From assembly GCA_046703545.1 (NCBI GenBank), contig JBJKSX010000053.1, positions 1 to 64,000 of the forward strand: 64,000 nt of DNA, in the 5' to 3' direction. Of the stretch, positions 25,513-35,468 are shown piece by piece. Position numbers and translations under genes: made by a program. The notes beneath the pieces were generated by a model, which did no database searches, was not told the DNA's origin, and saw only the letters and a list, made by a program, of their open reading frames with translations. This DNA is from JAJZOM01 sp046703545 (lineage in GTDB: Archaea; Thermoplasmatota; Thermoplasmata; Thermoplasmatales; Thermoplasmataceae). Numbering within the stretch: position 1 is the stretch's first letter; every line of letters starts with the position of its first letter.

Positions 25513-26874
25513 ATGCTCAAAGATGTAATAGACCCAGAATTTTACCGAATGCTTAAAGAGGGTGCAAAACGCATCCTCGAACAAAAATATGTGAGGGTAC
25601 TGGCCCATTTTGATGGAGATGGCGGAAGCGCAGCAATAATACTGACTTCTGCCCTGAGGAGAAAGGGCATAAGGTTTCATCTCGGCTTCATAAAGAGCCT
25701 GGATGGAGATAGCTTCAGAAAGAGGATAGAGGAATACCCTGACGTGTTCACAATTATAGTTGACGCCGGCTCAGATCAGGCCAGATTCATTGAGGAATTT
25801 GAGAACATCGTGATACTGGATCACCATTTTTTCCAGGAAAACTCATTCAAGGGGCTGAACATAAACGCAAGGCAGTTTGGCATCGACGGCACGAGAGGGG
25901 CCTGTGGGGCCACAATGGGCTTTGCCATGGCACTTGCAATGGATGAGGCAAATGCGGATCTCATGCCGTTCCTCTTGTCAGGCGCAATCTCCGACAAACA
26001 GGATATTGGCGGCTTTACTGGGCTCAACAAGGATCTGTTCGAGCACTATGGCAAGAAACTGAAGACCGCCCACACTCTTAATCTGGAAGGGTCGACCCTT
26101 CTCGATGGAATAACATATTCAACAGACCCTTTCTTCCTGGAACTCAGTGGGAAGCCTGAGAACGTCAGGGCTGCCCTGGAATCCCTTGAAATCGATCCCC
26201 AGAAGAATATTTTTGATCTCAGTGAAGATGAAAAGCAGAAAACGGCGGAATACCTCGCCTCAAGGCTGCTTCAGCAGAATGCAGGATCTGAGGCGATAAA
26301 ATACCTGGAAAATGATCTGACCCGGTTTGATGAACTTGGCTATACCTCCAAGGAGCTCAGCACCATTGTTGACGGCAACGCCAAGGTTGGCATGAACTCG
26401 GTTCCAATCATATACTTCCTGGGAGACAAATCCCAAAAGGAAGACATGACAAACAACTGGAGAATATTCAAGACAAAACTGATAGAGTACACATACAGAG
26501 CTTACAAAGAGGTTTTCGAGGAAGAAAACGTAAGGTATTTCTACGCCCCAGAATCTGAAATGGCCGGAGCAATAAGCGGAATACTCATGCTGTACCTCAT
26601 GAAGCAGGACAGGCCACTGATTGGCTTTAACGCCGGTAACGACGACACGAAAGTGTCTTCAAGAGGCTCAAGGAGGCAGGTCCAGAAGGGATTGAACCTT
26701 TCACTGGTAATGCGGGAGAGCGCAAAGGAAGTGGGAGGCTCAGGCGGGGGCCATGACATTGCTGCGGGAGCAGTTATTCCAAGGGGCAAAGAGAAACAGT
26801 TTGTTGAAACTGCAAACAGGATCATAGGAGAACAACTGGGCCGACACACATTGGATCCTGAGGAAAAGGTTTAA
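25513..26874 (+). CDS. RecJ-like DHH exonuclease (GAN type)
   Basis: The 453-residue protein has DHH-family motif I as AHFDGDG (H32, D34, D36), D84 in IVDAGS, and motif III ILDHHFF (DHH at 103-105); the DHHA1 domain ends with GGSGGGHDIAAGAVIP. Archaeal members of this family include GAN, the 5'-3' exonuclease associated with GINS and the CMG helicase, and RecJ paralogues. It follows rps15 by 4 bp. A TATA-like element for the next gene (TTTAAAT) overlaps its stop codon. Confidence 0.87.
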   Translation: MLKDVIDPEFYRMLKEGAKRILEQKYVRVLAHFDGDGGSAAIILTSALRRKGIRFHLGFIKSLDGDSFRKRIEEYPDVFTIIVDAGSDQARFIEEFENIVILDHHFFQENSFKGLNINARQFGIDGTRGACGATMGFAMALAMDEANADLMPFLLSGAISDKQDIGGFTGLNKDLFEHYGKKLKTAHTLNLEGSTLLDGITYSTDPFFLELSGKPENVRAALESLEIDPQKNIFDLSEDEKQKTAEYLASRLLQQNAGSEAIKYLENDLTRFDELGYTSKELSTIVDGNAKVGMNSVPIIYFLGDKSQKEDMTNNWRIFKTKLIEYTYRAYKEVFEEENVRYFYAPESEMAGAISGILMLYLMKQDRPLIGFNAGNDDTKVSSRGSRRQVQKGLNLSLVMRESAKEVGGSGGGHDIAAGAVIPRGKEKQFVETANRIIGEQLGRHTLDPEEKV

Positions 26875-26897
26875 ATCCAGAGAGGATTATGAACTGA

Positions 26898-27551
26898 ATG
26901 GCTCGGATAGGAGTCTTCACATCTGATTTCAAGTTCTACCATGACGTGATTAAGCTGCTCAAAGAGTGGAATCTCCCGTTCCTGAGCGTTGAGTCTTCTG
27001 ATTCAATCCCCGATGATGTCCACGTGATACTTAGCTCTTCCAAGGACGATTTCAAACTTGAGAGGCAGGTGAAGGCTAACGATTCAAAACAGGCCCTGCG
27101 GATGTCGCTTTCCAGATTGCTTCTCAAGGAGGCTTTTGAAACCCTTGTGATAGGTATAGACCCTGGGCCCTACCCCGGACTCGCAGTGTTTGCTGATGGT
27201 GTTTTGACAGAAGCATTTGAGTGTGCATCAACGGCAGTCATGGGACAGGAAGTTGGAGACATTGTGTCTTCCTACAGCTTCAATGGCCTGGAAATAAAGA
27301 TCGGTGACGGCGATGCCCCCAATCGCGATGCCATAATAAAGAGCCTCAGGGCAAACAATCTGCCGGTGAGGGTTGTTGACGAAAAGAACACAAGCTTCCC
27401 GCACAAAATACACGACAATGCCCTTTCTGCTGCCAGGATTGCCCAGATAGAGCACAGGTATATGGTTTCGGAAGAGCAGCTAGACCAGAATATGAAACGA
27501 AAGCATGCCTATGAGAAAGAATTCACCACCCTCAGAAGCATTGTGGGCTGA
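26898..27551 (+). CDS. RNase H-fold protein of the RuvC/YqgF superfamily
   Basis: The first ~80 residues are an unrecognised alpha/beta domain. From residue 84 the sequence looks like a RuvC/YqgF nuclease: VIGIDPGPYPGLAVF (D88), a central EIKIGDGD, VVDEKNTS (compare DERLT in YqgF) and the C-terminal acidic motif HDNALSAARIA (D173). All positions expected to carry catalytic acids are filled. It could cleave branched DNA or process rRNA/RNA. GGTTTAAATCC about 25 bp upstream, inside the end of the GAN gene, is a likely leaderless promoter. No search was possible, so the family call rests on motif pattern. Confidence 0.62.
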   Translation: MARIGVFTSDFKFYHDVIKLLKEWNLPFLSVESSDSIPDDVHVILSSSKDDFKLERQVKANDSKQALRMSLSRLLLKEAFETLVIGIDPGPYPGLAVFADGVLTEAFECASTAVMGQEVGDIVSSYSFNGLEIKIGDGDAPNRDAIIKSLRANNLPVRVVDEKNTSFPHKIHDNALSAARIAQIEHRYMVSEEQLDQNMKRKHAYEKEFTTLRSIVG

Positions 27552-27640
27552 ATTGCATAACCTTGAAATCGTCATTCAGCCTGCAAAAAAGAATTTGTTT
27601 TGAATTTTAAAAAATTTGGTTTTACAACAATCATGGAAGA

Positions 27641-28438
27641 TTACTTGTTCTTTCTCCACTTTGGCGGCCTCATTCCACTGGCTGGCCTCTTCCCTGCCGA
27701 GAATGCGAAGAACACCATGAATATGACCACAATTGCCGCAACATAATAGATCCAGTTGTAATTGGGCGGTGTTCCGAAATAGAAATGGGAAGTTGCCTGG
27801 CCGCTGTTGCCGTTCACCTGAATTGCAGACGACGATGCTGTGACCTTTATTGAGTGCTCTCCGTTTGTCAGGGACTCGAATGGGTAGGTGTAGTTCACTT
27901 CAAGCACCTGGTTGGGCAGAATGGATGCGACTGTAACCTGCCCGGTGGGGAATTGTGAATTATCCAGGTAGAAATCAATGGTGAGGTTGTGAACCGTGGA
28001 AATTCCTTTGTTCGCTATCTGTGCATGGAAGACAATGGGCTCCGATACGGAAACTGAGTATGTCTGGCTGTTGCTGACATTCGCCCCATTGTAATCGGCT
28101 GCAGCAATGACCTTGACATATATTGTCTGAGCAATTGCTGGAGAGGTTATGTTGAACTGGAAATCAGGATCAGTCGCACTGAACTTGTGAATTGAAGACT
28201 GCAGCGATGAAGAGCCTGAGAAGTTCTCTCCCCCTATGTATGCGGTGACTGTGTAATTGCTGAAGCCATATGTTTCGTTGACATACATTGTGAAGTTCTG
28301 GTTCACGAATGAGTATGACGGGAGTGAAGCTGTCTGCGAGAACGGAGGCACGTATGTGTAACCGCTTGAGACACCTATGGCTGCGAACGATGAAAGGAAT
28401 AGTAGTGAAACAATCGTAATCAGTGCTGTCTTCTTCAT
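27641..28438 (-). CDS. Secreted CARDB-like protein with C-terminal membrane anchor
   Basis: A signal peptide (residues 1 to about 26) is followed by a beta-rich extracytoplasmic region with several N-X-S/T sequons, a CARDB-like adhesion module around 140-215 (IANKGISTVHNLTIDFYLDN ... LTNGEHSIKV), one hydrophobic helix near 233-251 and a basic cytoplasmic tail (GKRPASGMRPPKWRKNK). It starts inside the last codon of the giant aglB gene (4-bp overlap), so it is made together with the oligosaccharyltransferase and may be a partner or substrate of it. Confidence 0.72.
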   Translation of the reverse strand: MKKTALITIVSLLFLSSFAAIGVSSGYTYVPPFSQTASLPSYSFVNQNFTMYVNETYGFSNYTVTAYIGGENFSGSSSLQSSIHKFSATDPDFQFNITSPAIAQTIYVKVIAAADYNGANVSNSQTYSVSVSEPIVFHAQIANKGISTVHNLTIDFYLDNSQFPTGQVTVASILPNQVLEVNYTYPFESLTNGEHSIKVTASSSAIQVNGNSGQATSHFYFGTPPNYNWIYYVAAIVVIFMVFFAFSAGKRPASGMRPPKWRKNK

Positions 28439-31400
28439 TTCTTCCTGCTCCTGTAAGCTGTTGCGATGAGCCCACCGACAACCGCCACCGCAATTATGAG
28501 TATGCCATATAGCAGTGTGCCAAGTGGGGAACCTGTGTAATTGGCGATAATGTTTGCTCCCGAAGGATACGGGACAACACTTGCCGACTGCGGCGAGCTG
28601 AATGAGAGTTGCTGTGAAATGCTGAGTGTGCCATTCTGTGCTGTGGTGCTGTTTGTATTCAGAGTGAATGAGAACGGATAGACCGGCTGGGACACTGTTG
28701 CATTGAGTGAAACATATACCACCTTGCTTGTTCCGAATGGGAGGTACACAGAGTTGTTGGTCCCACTGTTCAGGATAAATGAGCCATGCCAGCCATTCAG
28801 CTGGAGCATTGTCTGGTTAAGGGACAGATAAACTGTCAGGGGTGCATTGCCCGTATTGTTCAGCAGAACTGGTATCAGAGTCATGTTGCCATTGTAGACA
28901 GGGAACCCATTCTCACTCACGGAATAATTGTAGTCTGCCTTGACGTTCACTGGAAGATTGAGCGTTGTTGAGCCACCGATGTACCCCAGCGAAACTGGAA
29001 GGTTCTCAGATCCGTATGCAAGATTTCCGTTGAGAGTGGCATTCACCGTTATGTTCGCACTCTGGCCCGGCATGAGTGTCAGCGTGCTTGGATTGAAAGA
29101 TTCAGTCCAGGTTCCTGCTGTGGAAGCCAGGAATATTGACTCATTGCTGTTTCCGGTGTTTGTGAGGTTGAAGGTGTATGTCAGGTTTCCGCCCATTCCA
29201 ATTGTGGCGACTCCGGATATGAGGTTTGCCTGGAATGAATGCACCACATTCTTGCTGAGTGTAAGGGGTATGGTCATGTCGGAGTTGACCTGCACAACAG
29301 TTCCAGTGGAATATGTCACTGTCAGTATGCTGCCATCCATTGTTGTTTCAGTGGTTGATGTTGAAGACTGGAAGCCGTAGCTTCCAACTGGAAGGAATAT
29401 GCTTCCTGACATTGGATCAAATGCAAACCTTGCATTTCCAGATGTTATGTTGACCGGGTTGTTGACTATCTTGCTTCCCATGTTCACGCTGGCGGTTACG
29501 TAATAGCCATTGGACATTGTAAGGTTCTTGGATATGCCTGATGAGAAAGCCGGAACGTCAATTGCACCGAAGTAAGCAGTATTGCTCATTGTGTTCTTTG
29601 CGTATATGGTATTCTCTCCTGTGGGCACATTCATGGAATAGTATCCTGCACTGTTTGTTGTGGTCGTGTTCAGAATATCCCCTGCAGCATTGACTAGCAT
29701 GACTGTTGTGTACATCGATGCGCCTCCGCCAAACGTGGCGTAGCCGGAAAGCGGAGAGAAGTACTGCTGCCCTGCAATGGACAGGTTAAGCATGGTGTTT
29801 GAGTTAAGATCAACTGCCTTTGAGCCCGTGTATGTGTAGGAGCCAGTTGCATTGGAGAAGGAATAGCGGTAAGTCACCGTGTAGGCCCCCGACGGGAGTG
29901 CGATTGAACCGCCGCTCACATTAAGAATCGATGAGCCCTTTGTAATGGTGTAAACACCAGCAGAATATGCCTGGCTGTTGGACAGGCCAAGGCTGTACGC
30001 ATTGCTGTAAGTTGGGTTGATCACTGTGTTCCCCTGTATGAACTGTGTGCTCAGGCTCGCGCCTCTTGAGGAGTTGTATGAATAAACCTGGTAAGTTCCT
30101 GTTGGCAGCATTGTTTTGTCGCTGACTTCAGTCCCGTTCAGGTAGAAAACCCTGGTAACCTGGGCTGTGGAGGATGTGACATTTGAATACTCTGTCACTC
30201 CAAGGTGATACGTGCCCATGTGCGGGCTGTTCACTGCCAGGTAAGCCGGATTTGCCACTATTAGTGAATTTGCAGAGGAGAGTGTGGCCAGGTAGAAGCC
30301 AAGTGGCACATCAACAGTCCCTGTCCCTGATGTGAGGGTAATGTTGTAGCTGCCGCTATCTGAAGTGAGGTGAAGATACTGCGTGGTAGATGCAAGTGAG
30401 GTCTGGCTCAACTCCAGAGTGAACTGCGATGTGATCTGTGTGACCGGAATGGAAGCCTGTGATCCACTGGCCGTTATTGATGGGGCAGCGCTGTAAAATG
30501 CATTTTCATATGAAAGTGACATGCTTCCGGCTGCATAGCTCGGGTAATACAACTGTGCTATGCCCTGCGAATTGACGATTGTGAAGTAGAGCGGTGTGTT
30601 TCCAAGCTTCATGATCACGATTCCACTGTTCACTGCAGACTTTGCATTATAAGTTGAGCCGGCACCACTGTTGAAAACCAATGCCGTGTATGTGTTGTTC
30701 TGTGTCAGCGAGAGATTGAAATTGGAGTTGCCGTACACATTTATGGTCTGGAATCCCGAATGGCTGCCGCCCGTGTATACACCTATGCCGGAGACCTCAT
30801 AGGATCCCTCTGGAAGCTGTATCTGCAGATTTTTGTTGCTGTTGAATGAGTACTGGAGGTAGGTGTGTCCAGTGAGCAGTTCATACTGGCCGGAATACGT
30901 TGTGGAGCCCTTCATGTTTGATGCCAGTGTGAGATTCGCCAGGGGCGATAGTGTCACGTTGGCGTAATACGTGCTGTTGATGGTTACCGTGTTGAGGTAG
31001 CTTCCCTGAGGTGAAAGAACATATTCAGTGTATACGCCGTATGGGATGCTGCCCGAGTATCTCCCATTGCTGTACGCAAGTGAAATTCCTGCACTCATCA
31101 GTCCATTCTTGTAAAGTGTCACATTGGCCGGGCCGCTGTAACCGTTTATTCCTATTGATACAGTGGAGGAAAGCAACGGGGTGAGATTGCCTGTAACGTT
31201 CTGGCCCCAGGTGCTGAATCCAGCACTGGCTGGATTGGATGATAAATTGTTCCCGGACAGTGAAATGGTATAGTTTCCGGGTGTCACCCATATCTTGGCT
31301 GTGCCGGTTGAGTTGGAAAGTGTGCTTCCCGCAACATACCCTGTGCCTGTGGTTGCAACTGATAGCCCCTGAAGCCTGCTTCCCGAAAGGGAAACATTTG

Positions 31401-34400
31401 CGAAAATTGTGTCAAAGGCCACTATCATGTTGTATATCAGGTTTCCACCGTTGGAAACATTTGCAAGCAGAAGGTTGGAATACGTGTGGCCGCCTGTTGT
31501 TATAGCCACTTCGTATGATATGGGAGGTAGGTTTGTGAATGAATAATTGCCGTTGATTATGGGGGCTGTGTATGAAAGGTTGTAAGTGCTGTTGCTGTAT
31601 GTGATGGAGCCGTCATTGATCTGAGTCTGAGTCATCTGTGTCGAAGCTGGACCCTGCCCTGGCAAATACTGCTGATACTGGAATTTGGCTGAACCAGAAA
31701 TGTTTGTGTAGCCCATTCTGTAATTCTCAGTCAGGTAATAATCTGGAAGGCCGGTGGTCTTGTTGTATGAGGTTGCGATCCTGTTTCCCTGATTCTGAGA
31801 TATTGTGATCTGCTTTGTCCCTATGGAGTTTGAACCTATCAGGTAGTGCTGTGCGATGGGCCCTGTGCTGTAGAACAGGCTGTCGTTTCCTGGCAGTGCA
31901 GTTATATTGTAATACCCCTGGCTGTTGGTGGTAACCACTTCATGAGGTATCCCATACTGGTCGAAAACAGTGACATGGACTCCCGGCACCGGGTCTCCGT
32001 TTGGCATGGTAATCTGTCCGTGCACAATTGCCCCGGGATAATATGCAACAATTGGGTCAGATATGGCAACAAGGGTTGATACCGGCGGCATGAGCTCCAC
32101 TGTGCCAACGCCCTGTGTCTTCAGTGTGTAAGCTTCCTGGAGAGGAACTGTTGTCCAGGCTGTGGGATGTGCCTGATAGTCCTTGTAGGGGTTGAATGGT
32201 ATGTTCTCATACACGAGGAGGAAGTTGCTCATGTTCCAGGCTGGCATTGCAGTGTACTGGGTAGCACCGTAGTCAATCCCAGGAATTCCGTAAGTCTGGC
32301 CCACAGCTGAAGGCGGTATGCCAATGGTGAACCTGTAAATTGAAGTGTTGTAAAACTGTGGGGTGTACTGTATGTTGTAAGATGTTGGTATAAGCCCCGA
32401 AGGGAGGTTCTGCAGTGAAAAGGTCCCGTTTGCCGTGTTGGCGAATATGTTGTAGAATCCTGTAGGTATGACACCGCCAGCAGCGGTTGCGTAAGACGGT
32501 GTGTATGTCAGATATGCGGGTGCATAAAAGATGCCTGTGTCCGTGGCGGATATTGGCAGAAGGGGCGGAATGCTGTTGTCAGTAGGTATCTGGATATATT
32601 TTATTGAGTTTCCAGTTGCGGATATCAGGTCCTGATATGTGTTGATTATTGCTGATGTGGAGTAGGTGCTGGCAAGGTATCCTTTGATATAGGCGAAATA
32701 GACGTTCTGGGAATCTATCCCAGAAATATACTGCCCATAGACGGTTGGATTGGCCAGAACTGCATTCTTGTACTGGTCTGGATTCTTGGAAACATTGATC
32801 AGGTTTGAATACCCTGAGGCCCCAAGATCCTGAATAAGAATCAGCGTAACGTTTGAAGAGAAATTGCCATTATTGTAATTCGCCTGTAACAGACGCCCAA
32901 TGAACAGGGATATGATCTGGGAATTATTCTGCGCCAGCAGCGTCTGCCCGGCTATTGGGATTCCCTGCTGGAAGTCGTCCGCGACAGATGGGTGCTTGCC
33001 CTGGTACAGCTGCTGGAAACCATAATCCCACCACGATACGTAGGCCGGCTTGTCCAGAACAGGAACATTTGCGTCCTGGGTGGATAGCCAGGCTAGAGAC
33101 TTGCTCAGTGGCGTTGATCCATTTGTGACTCCTCCGCTCAATCCCCCAACAAAATTGGTTGTGTTGTTTGTCTGGAGGAAAGATGGTATTGAACTTCCGA
33201 TCTGTGATTCGATCTGTCCCTGCGCTGTGCTTCCATATGGAACCGCAGCAGAAACCATGAACGTCGCGGAGGGAATGATAAGAAGCGCGGTTATGAGAAC
33301 CACAAACACTGTCTGAAGTCCCTTTATGTTGCCTCTTATTGCTTTCAGCGGTGATGCAGAAGTTGAGGGCTTCTTCTTCTTTATCTCATCAAGCCTGCTG
33401 ACCTTTGCAAAGAACATAAGCATTGCCGCACCCAGAATTGCGTATGCGGGGGCAGCAGTGATGTTGAACCTTGCAGCAGCAAAGCTCATGTATATGGATA
33501 CAAGTGAGAACACCAGTATATACAGAAGATGTTCTGACTTATCCTTGAAATACAAGTACACTGTGTAGGCGAGACCAGTCAGGCCAAGCATGAACTGGGC
33601 AACACCAAAGCCTCCGATGTATGATCCAAGTTGTGGAGCGGCGGCTTCGGCAATTGTGGCATAAACACGTGTCTTGATGAAGTATCCCTCACCACTGAGG
33701 AGCCTGTCCAGAAGTGCAGGGCTGAAAATAGCCATGCCTTCAAACGCTGCTATGACAACAACCGCGAGAATTGGAATGATGAGAATCCAGGGCCTTCTTC
33801 CAACTATGCCGATTACGATGCCGACGAATATCATCACTATTCCTATCAGAATCTCAGCATTGTACCAGCCGCTGGCTTCACCAAGGGCGATATAGTAGTA
33901 AGCACCCATGGCAAATCCAAGAATTACGAACAGAGCGGTGTAGAATGTAACATAACCCGTTGGCCTTTTCAGGAAGAGGTTCACAAGAAGCTGAACTGCC
34001 ACGTACATGAGCAGGATGGCCTCGATGTAGGCATATCCCTGCCAGGAAAGCATCAGTCCCCCCAAGGAAGCTCCTGCAAGGAGGGCATAGATTGTCGGAA
34101 TCCTGTTGGCGTTGAAGAATTCAATGATCCTGGTGTGGTAATGCCTGAAATCCCTGAGGTCCTCGATGATCCTCCCTTTCTGGCTCATCTTTATGGCCTT
34201 TACAAAGAAATATATCGCAAAGAATGCAAATATAAGCTCTGGAGTGTGCATCCTGCCGCCTGAGAGTATTCCTGCCGAAAGGTTGCTGGGCATCAATGCA
34301 TAAAGCATTGCAGCAACCGCAGCTGTATTCTTGCCGAATATCTCCTTGGCTATGAGGTATACTGGTATGATTAAGAGCGCCCCGAAGACTGCGTTGAACT

Positions 34401-34773
34401 CTTCAAACGCATAGAAGGCGGCCTGATCCACATTCATGAATGGAGACAGGATCTCAGCTACAAGCACGATAAACCAGTGGAAGAACGGATTCCTCGGGTT
34501 TGTCGTTCCTAGCGGATAATTGAGACTAGGATCGAAAATTAGCTGAGAGTGGTAAGTTAGTATGTGCAGAATTATCTGAAAATTGTAGTATGGATCACTT
34601 CCCCCTGAGGTAGGAAGTGCAGCCAAGCCACCGCCGAGAACCATGGTCGCTGACCAGTAGTAGTAATTGGAAATGAAAAGGTAGAAAGCGACCAGTATGC
34701 CGACGATGATAACCTCTGAATGCCTGTATATCCTAGATAACACGTTGTATCGTGGTTCGAACTGTAATTCCAT
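28435..34773 (-). CDS. aglB: AglB/STT3 oligosaccharyltransferase with ~1200-residue C-terminal extension
   Basis: The first ~510 residues contain about 13 membrane helices with the STT3 motifs GGSDPYYNF (near 58-66) and MHTPE; the catalytic-fold marker WWDYG is at 581-585. The enzyme moves a lipid-linked glycan to Asn in N-X-S/T on the outer face of the membrane. Archaeal AglB proteins usually end by 600-1000 residues; this one continues to 2112. From about 917 comes a carboxypeptidase-regulatory-like beta domain (IVHGQITMPNGDPVPGVHV), then over 1000 residues of Ser/Thr/Asn/Tyr-rich beta repeats with many sequons, a stretch near 1900-1960 that resembles COG1470/NEW3-like modules, a final membrane helix (about 2083-2105) and a RSRKK tail. 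Leaderless promoter: TATA-like ATATAAT 25-30 bp upstream. Confidence 0.92.
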   Translation of the reverse strand: MELQFEPRYNVLSRIYRHSEVIIVGILVAFYLFISNYYYWSATMVLGGGLAALPTSGGSDPYYNFQIILHILTYHSQLIFDPSLNYPLGTTNPRNPFFHWFIVLVAEILSPFMNVDQAAFYAFEEFNAVFGALLIIPVYLIAKEIFGKNTAAVAAMLYALMPSNLSAGILSGGRMHTPELIFAFFAIYFFVKAIKMSQKGRIIEDLRDFRHYHTRIIEFFNANRIPTIYALLAGASLGGLMLSWQGYAYIEAILLMYVAVQLLVNLFLKRPTGYVTFYTALFVILGFAMGAYYYIALGEASGWYNAEILIGIVMIFVGIVIGIVGRRPWILIIPILAVVVIAAFEGMAIFSPALLDRLLSGEGYFIKTRVYATIAEAAAPQLGSYIGGFGVAQFMLGLTGLAYTVYLYFKDKSEHLLYILVFSLVSIYMSFAAARFNITAAPAYAILGAAMLMFFAKVSRLDEIKKKKPSTSASPLKAIRGNIKGLQTVFVVLITALLIIPSATFMVSAAVPYGSTAQGQIESQIGSSIPSFLQTNNTTNFVGGLSGGVTNGSTPLSKSLAWLSTQDANVPVLDKPAYVSWWDYGFQQLYQGKHPSVADDFQQGIPIAGQTLLAQNNSQIISLFIGRLLQANYNNGNFSSNVTLILIQDLGASGYSNLINVSKNPDQYKNAVLANPTVYGQYISGIDSQNVYFAYIKGYLASTYSTSAIINTYQDLISATGNSIKYIQIPTDNSIPPLLPISATDTGIFYAPAYLTYTPSYATAAGGVIPTGFYNIFANTANGTFSLQNLPSGLIPTSYNIQYTPQFYNTSIYRFTIGIPPSAVGQTYGIPGIDYGATQYTAMPAWNMSNFLLVYENIPFNPYKDYQAHPTAWTTVPLQEAYTLKTQGVGTVELMPPVSTLVAISDPIVAYYPGAIVHGQITMPNGDPVPGVHVTVFDQYGIPHEVVTTNSQGYYNITALPGNDSLFYSTGPIAQHYLIGSNSIGTKQITISQNQGNRIATSYNKTTGLPDYYLTENYRMGYTNISGSAKFQYQQYLPGQGPASTQMTQTQINDGSITYSNSTYNLSYTAPIINGNYSFTNLPPISYEVAITTGGHTYSNLLLANVSNGGNLIYNMIVAFDTIFANVSLSGSRLQGLSVATTGTGYVAGSTLSNSTGTAKIWVTPGNYTISLSGNNLSSNPASAGFSTWGQNVTGNLTPLLSSTVSIGINGYSGPANVTLYKNGLMSAGISLAYSNGRYSGSIPYGVYTEYVLSPQGSYLNTVTINSTYYANVTLSPLANLTLASNMKGSTTYSGQYELLTGHTYLQYSFNSNKNLQIQLPEGSYEVSGIGVYTGGSHSGFQTINVYGNSNFNLSLTQNNTYTALVFNSGAGSTYNAKSAVNSGIVIMKLGNTPLYFTIVNSQGIAQLYYPSYAAGSMSLSYENAFYSAAPSITASGSQASIPVTQITSQFTLELSQTSLASTTQYLHLTSDSGSYNITLTSGTGTVDVPLGFYLATLSSANSLIVANPAYLAVNSPHMGTYHLGVTEYSNVTSSTAQVTRVFYLNGTEVSDKTMLPTGTYQVYSYNSSRGASLSTQFIQGNTVINPTYSNAYSLGLSNSQAYSAGVYTITKGSSILNVSGGSIALPSGAYTVTYRYSFSNATGSYTYTGSKAVDLNSNTMLNLSIAGQQYFSPLSGYATFGGGASMYTTVMLVNAAGDILNTTTTNSAGYYSMNVPTGENTIYAKNTMSNTAYFGAIDVPAFSSGISKNLTMSNGYYVTASVNMGSKIVNNPVNITSGNARFAFDPMSGSIFLPVGSYGFQSSTSTTETTMDGSILTVTYSTGTVVQVNSDMTIPLTLSKNVVHSFQANLISGVATIGMGGNLTYTFNLTNTGNSNESIFLASTAGTWTESFNPSTLTLMPGQSANITVNATLNGNLAYGSENLPVSLGYIGGSTTLNLPVNVKADYNYSVSENGFPVYNGNMTLIPVLLNNTGNAPLTVYLSLNQTMLQLNGWHGSFILNSGTNNSVYLPFGTSKVVYVSLNATVSQPVYPFSFTLNTNSTTAQNGTLSISQQLSFSSPQSASVVPYPSGANIIANYTGSPLGTLLYGILIIAVAVVGGLIATAYRSRKK

Positions 34774-34864
34774 TGTCGTCGTACCTGAGTAACTGCAATA
34801 TAATCTGAATATAAAAAACTAGGCTGAATGAGCTAAAATACAATAAATAATGAATAAGTAGGTG

Positions 34865-35353
34865 TTATGGAATAAACGTCAAAATTTCTTCATCAGCGTC
34901 ATAATCGATCAGCTTAGAATAACGCCCCCATGTCAGGATCAGCCTGAAAGTGGCCTCATGATCCTCAGATGGGAAGTTGTCTGCGATGAAATCGTCAAGG
35001 TCATCCCGCTCCATCTCATTTGAGCCGGAGTTTTTGAAGCTTCTGATGAGGGACGCAAATGGTTCCACTTTGCCAAGCAATTCCCTGAGTTTAAGCTTCC
35101 TGTCGGTCAGGTCCGCTTTGAGGAAATCTGTACCAAACGGGGTAACAGAGGCGTCGCCTTCCTCTACGTTTACCAAACCTAATGCCTCTGCATCATTGAG
35201 AAGATTGAGGAGAGTTGTTCTTTCTTCATCTAGCGAATCATCCAGAGTTGCAATGTCTACTGGATTTCCCATATCTTCCAGTATTTCCAGCAGACCAAAA
35301 ACATCTCCAATATTTTCTGTTTCCAAAAGGTGCATTTCTGATTTGTTCTCCAT
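34865..35353 (-). CDS. Stand-alone AAA-associated (C-terminal NitT/TauT ATPase) domain protein
   Basis: The 162-residue protein matches, as I recall it, the domain found at the C-terminus of some NitT/TauT-type ABC ATPases (AAA_assoc_C): IGDVFGLLEILEDMGNPVDIATL, LLNDAEALGLVNVEEGDASVTPFG, FLKADLTDRKLKLRELL and TWGRYSKLIDYDADEE. Here it occurs without any ATPase domain. It is divergent, with 115 bp between starts, from a gene that fuses a winged helix to the substrate-binding protein of the same transporter class. The pair may form a cytoplasmic ligand-sensing switch. It is acidic and soluble. Confidence 0.72.
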   Translation of the reverse strand: MENKSEMHLLETENIGDVFGLLEILEDMGNPVDIATLDDSLDEERTTLLNLLNDAEALGLVNVEEGDASVTPFGTDFLKADLTDRKLKLRELLGKVEPFASLIRSFKNSGSNEMERDDLDDFIADNFPSEDHEATFRLILTWGRYSKLIDYDADEEILTFIP

Positions 35354-35468
35354 ATTTTTATTAGCTTAAAGATTTTATGTTTGAATCGGGTGGTTTCTCG
35401 ATTTTTCTCTTGAGGTCGGCCTTCATTTCAATCATGTAAAGGTTTTTCACGGTTGTACGGTTGAATGG

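Noticed and set aside
28940..29380. 146-residue plus-strand frame opposite the aglB tail
   Set aside because: Antisense shadow of Ser/Thr/Asn-rich repeats with no start signals.
33631..34263. 210-residue open frame opposite aglB
   Set aside because: It lies antisense to the conserved STT3 membrane region and its translation has no hydrophobic or domain pattern; it mirrors codon bias of the real gene.
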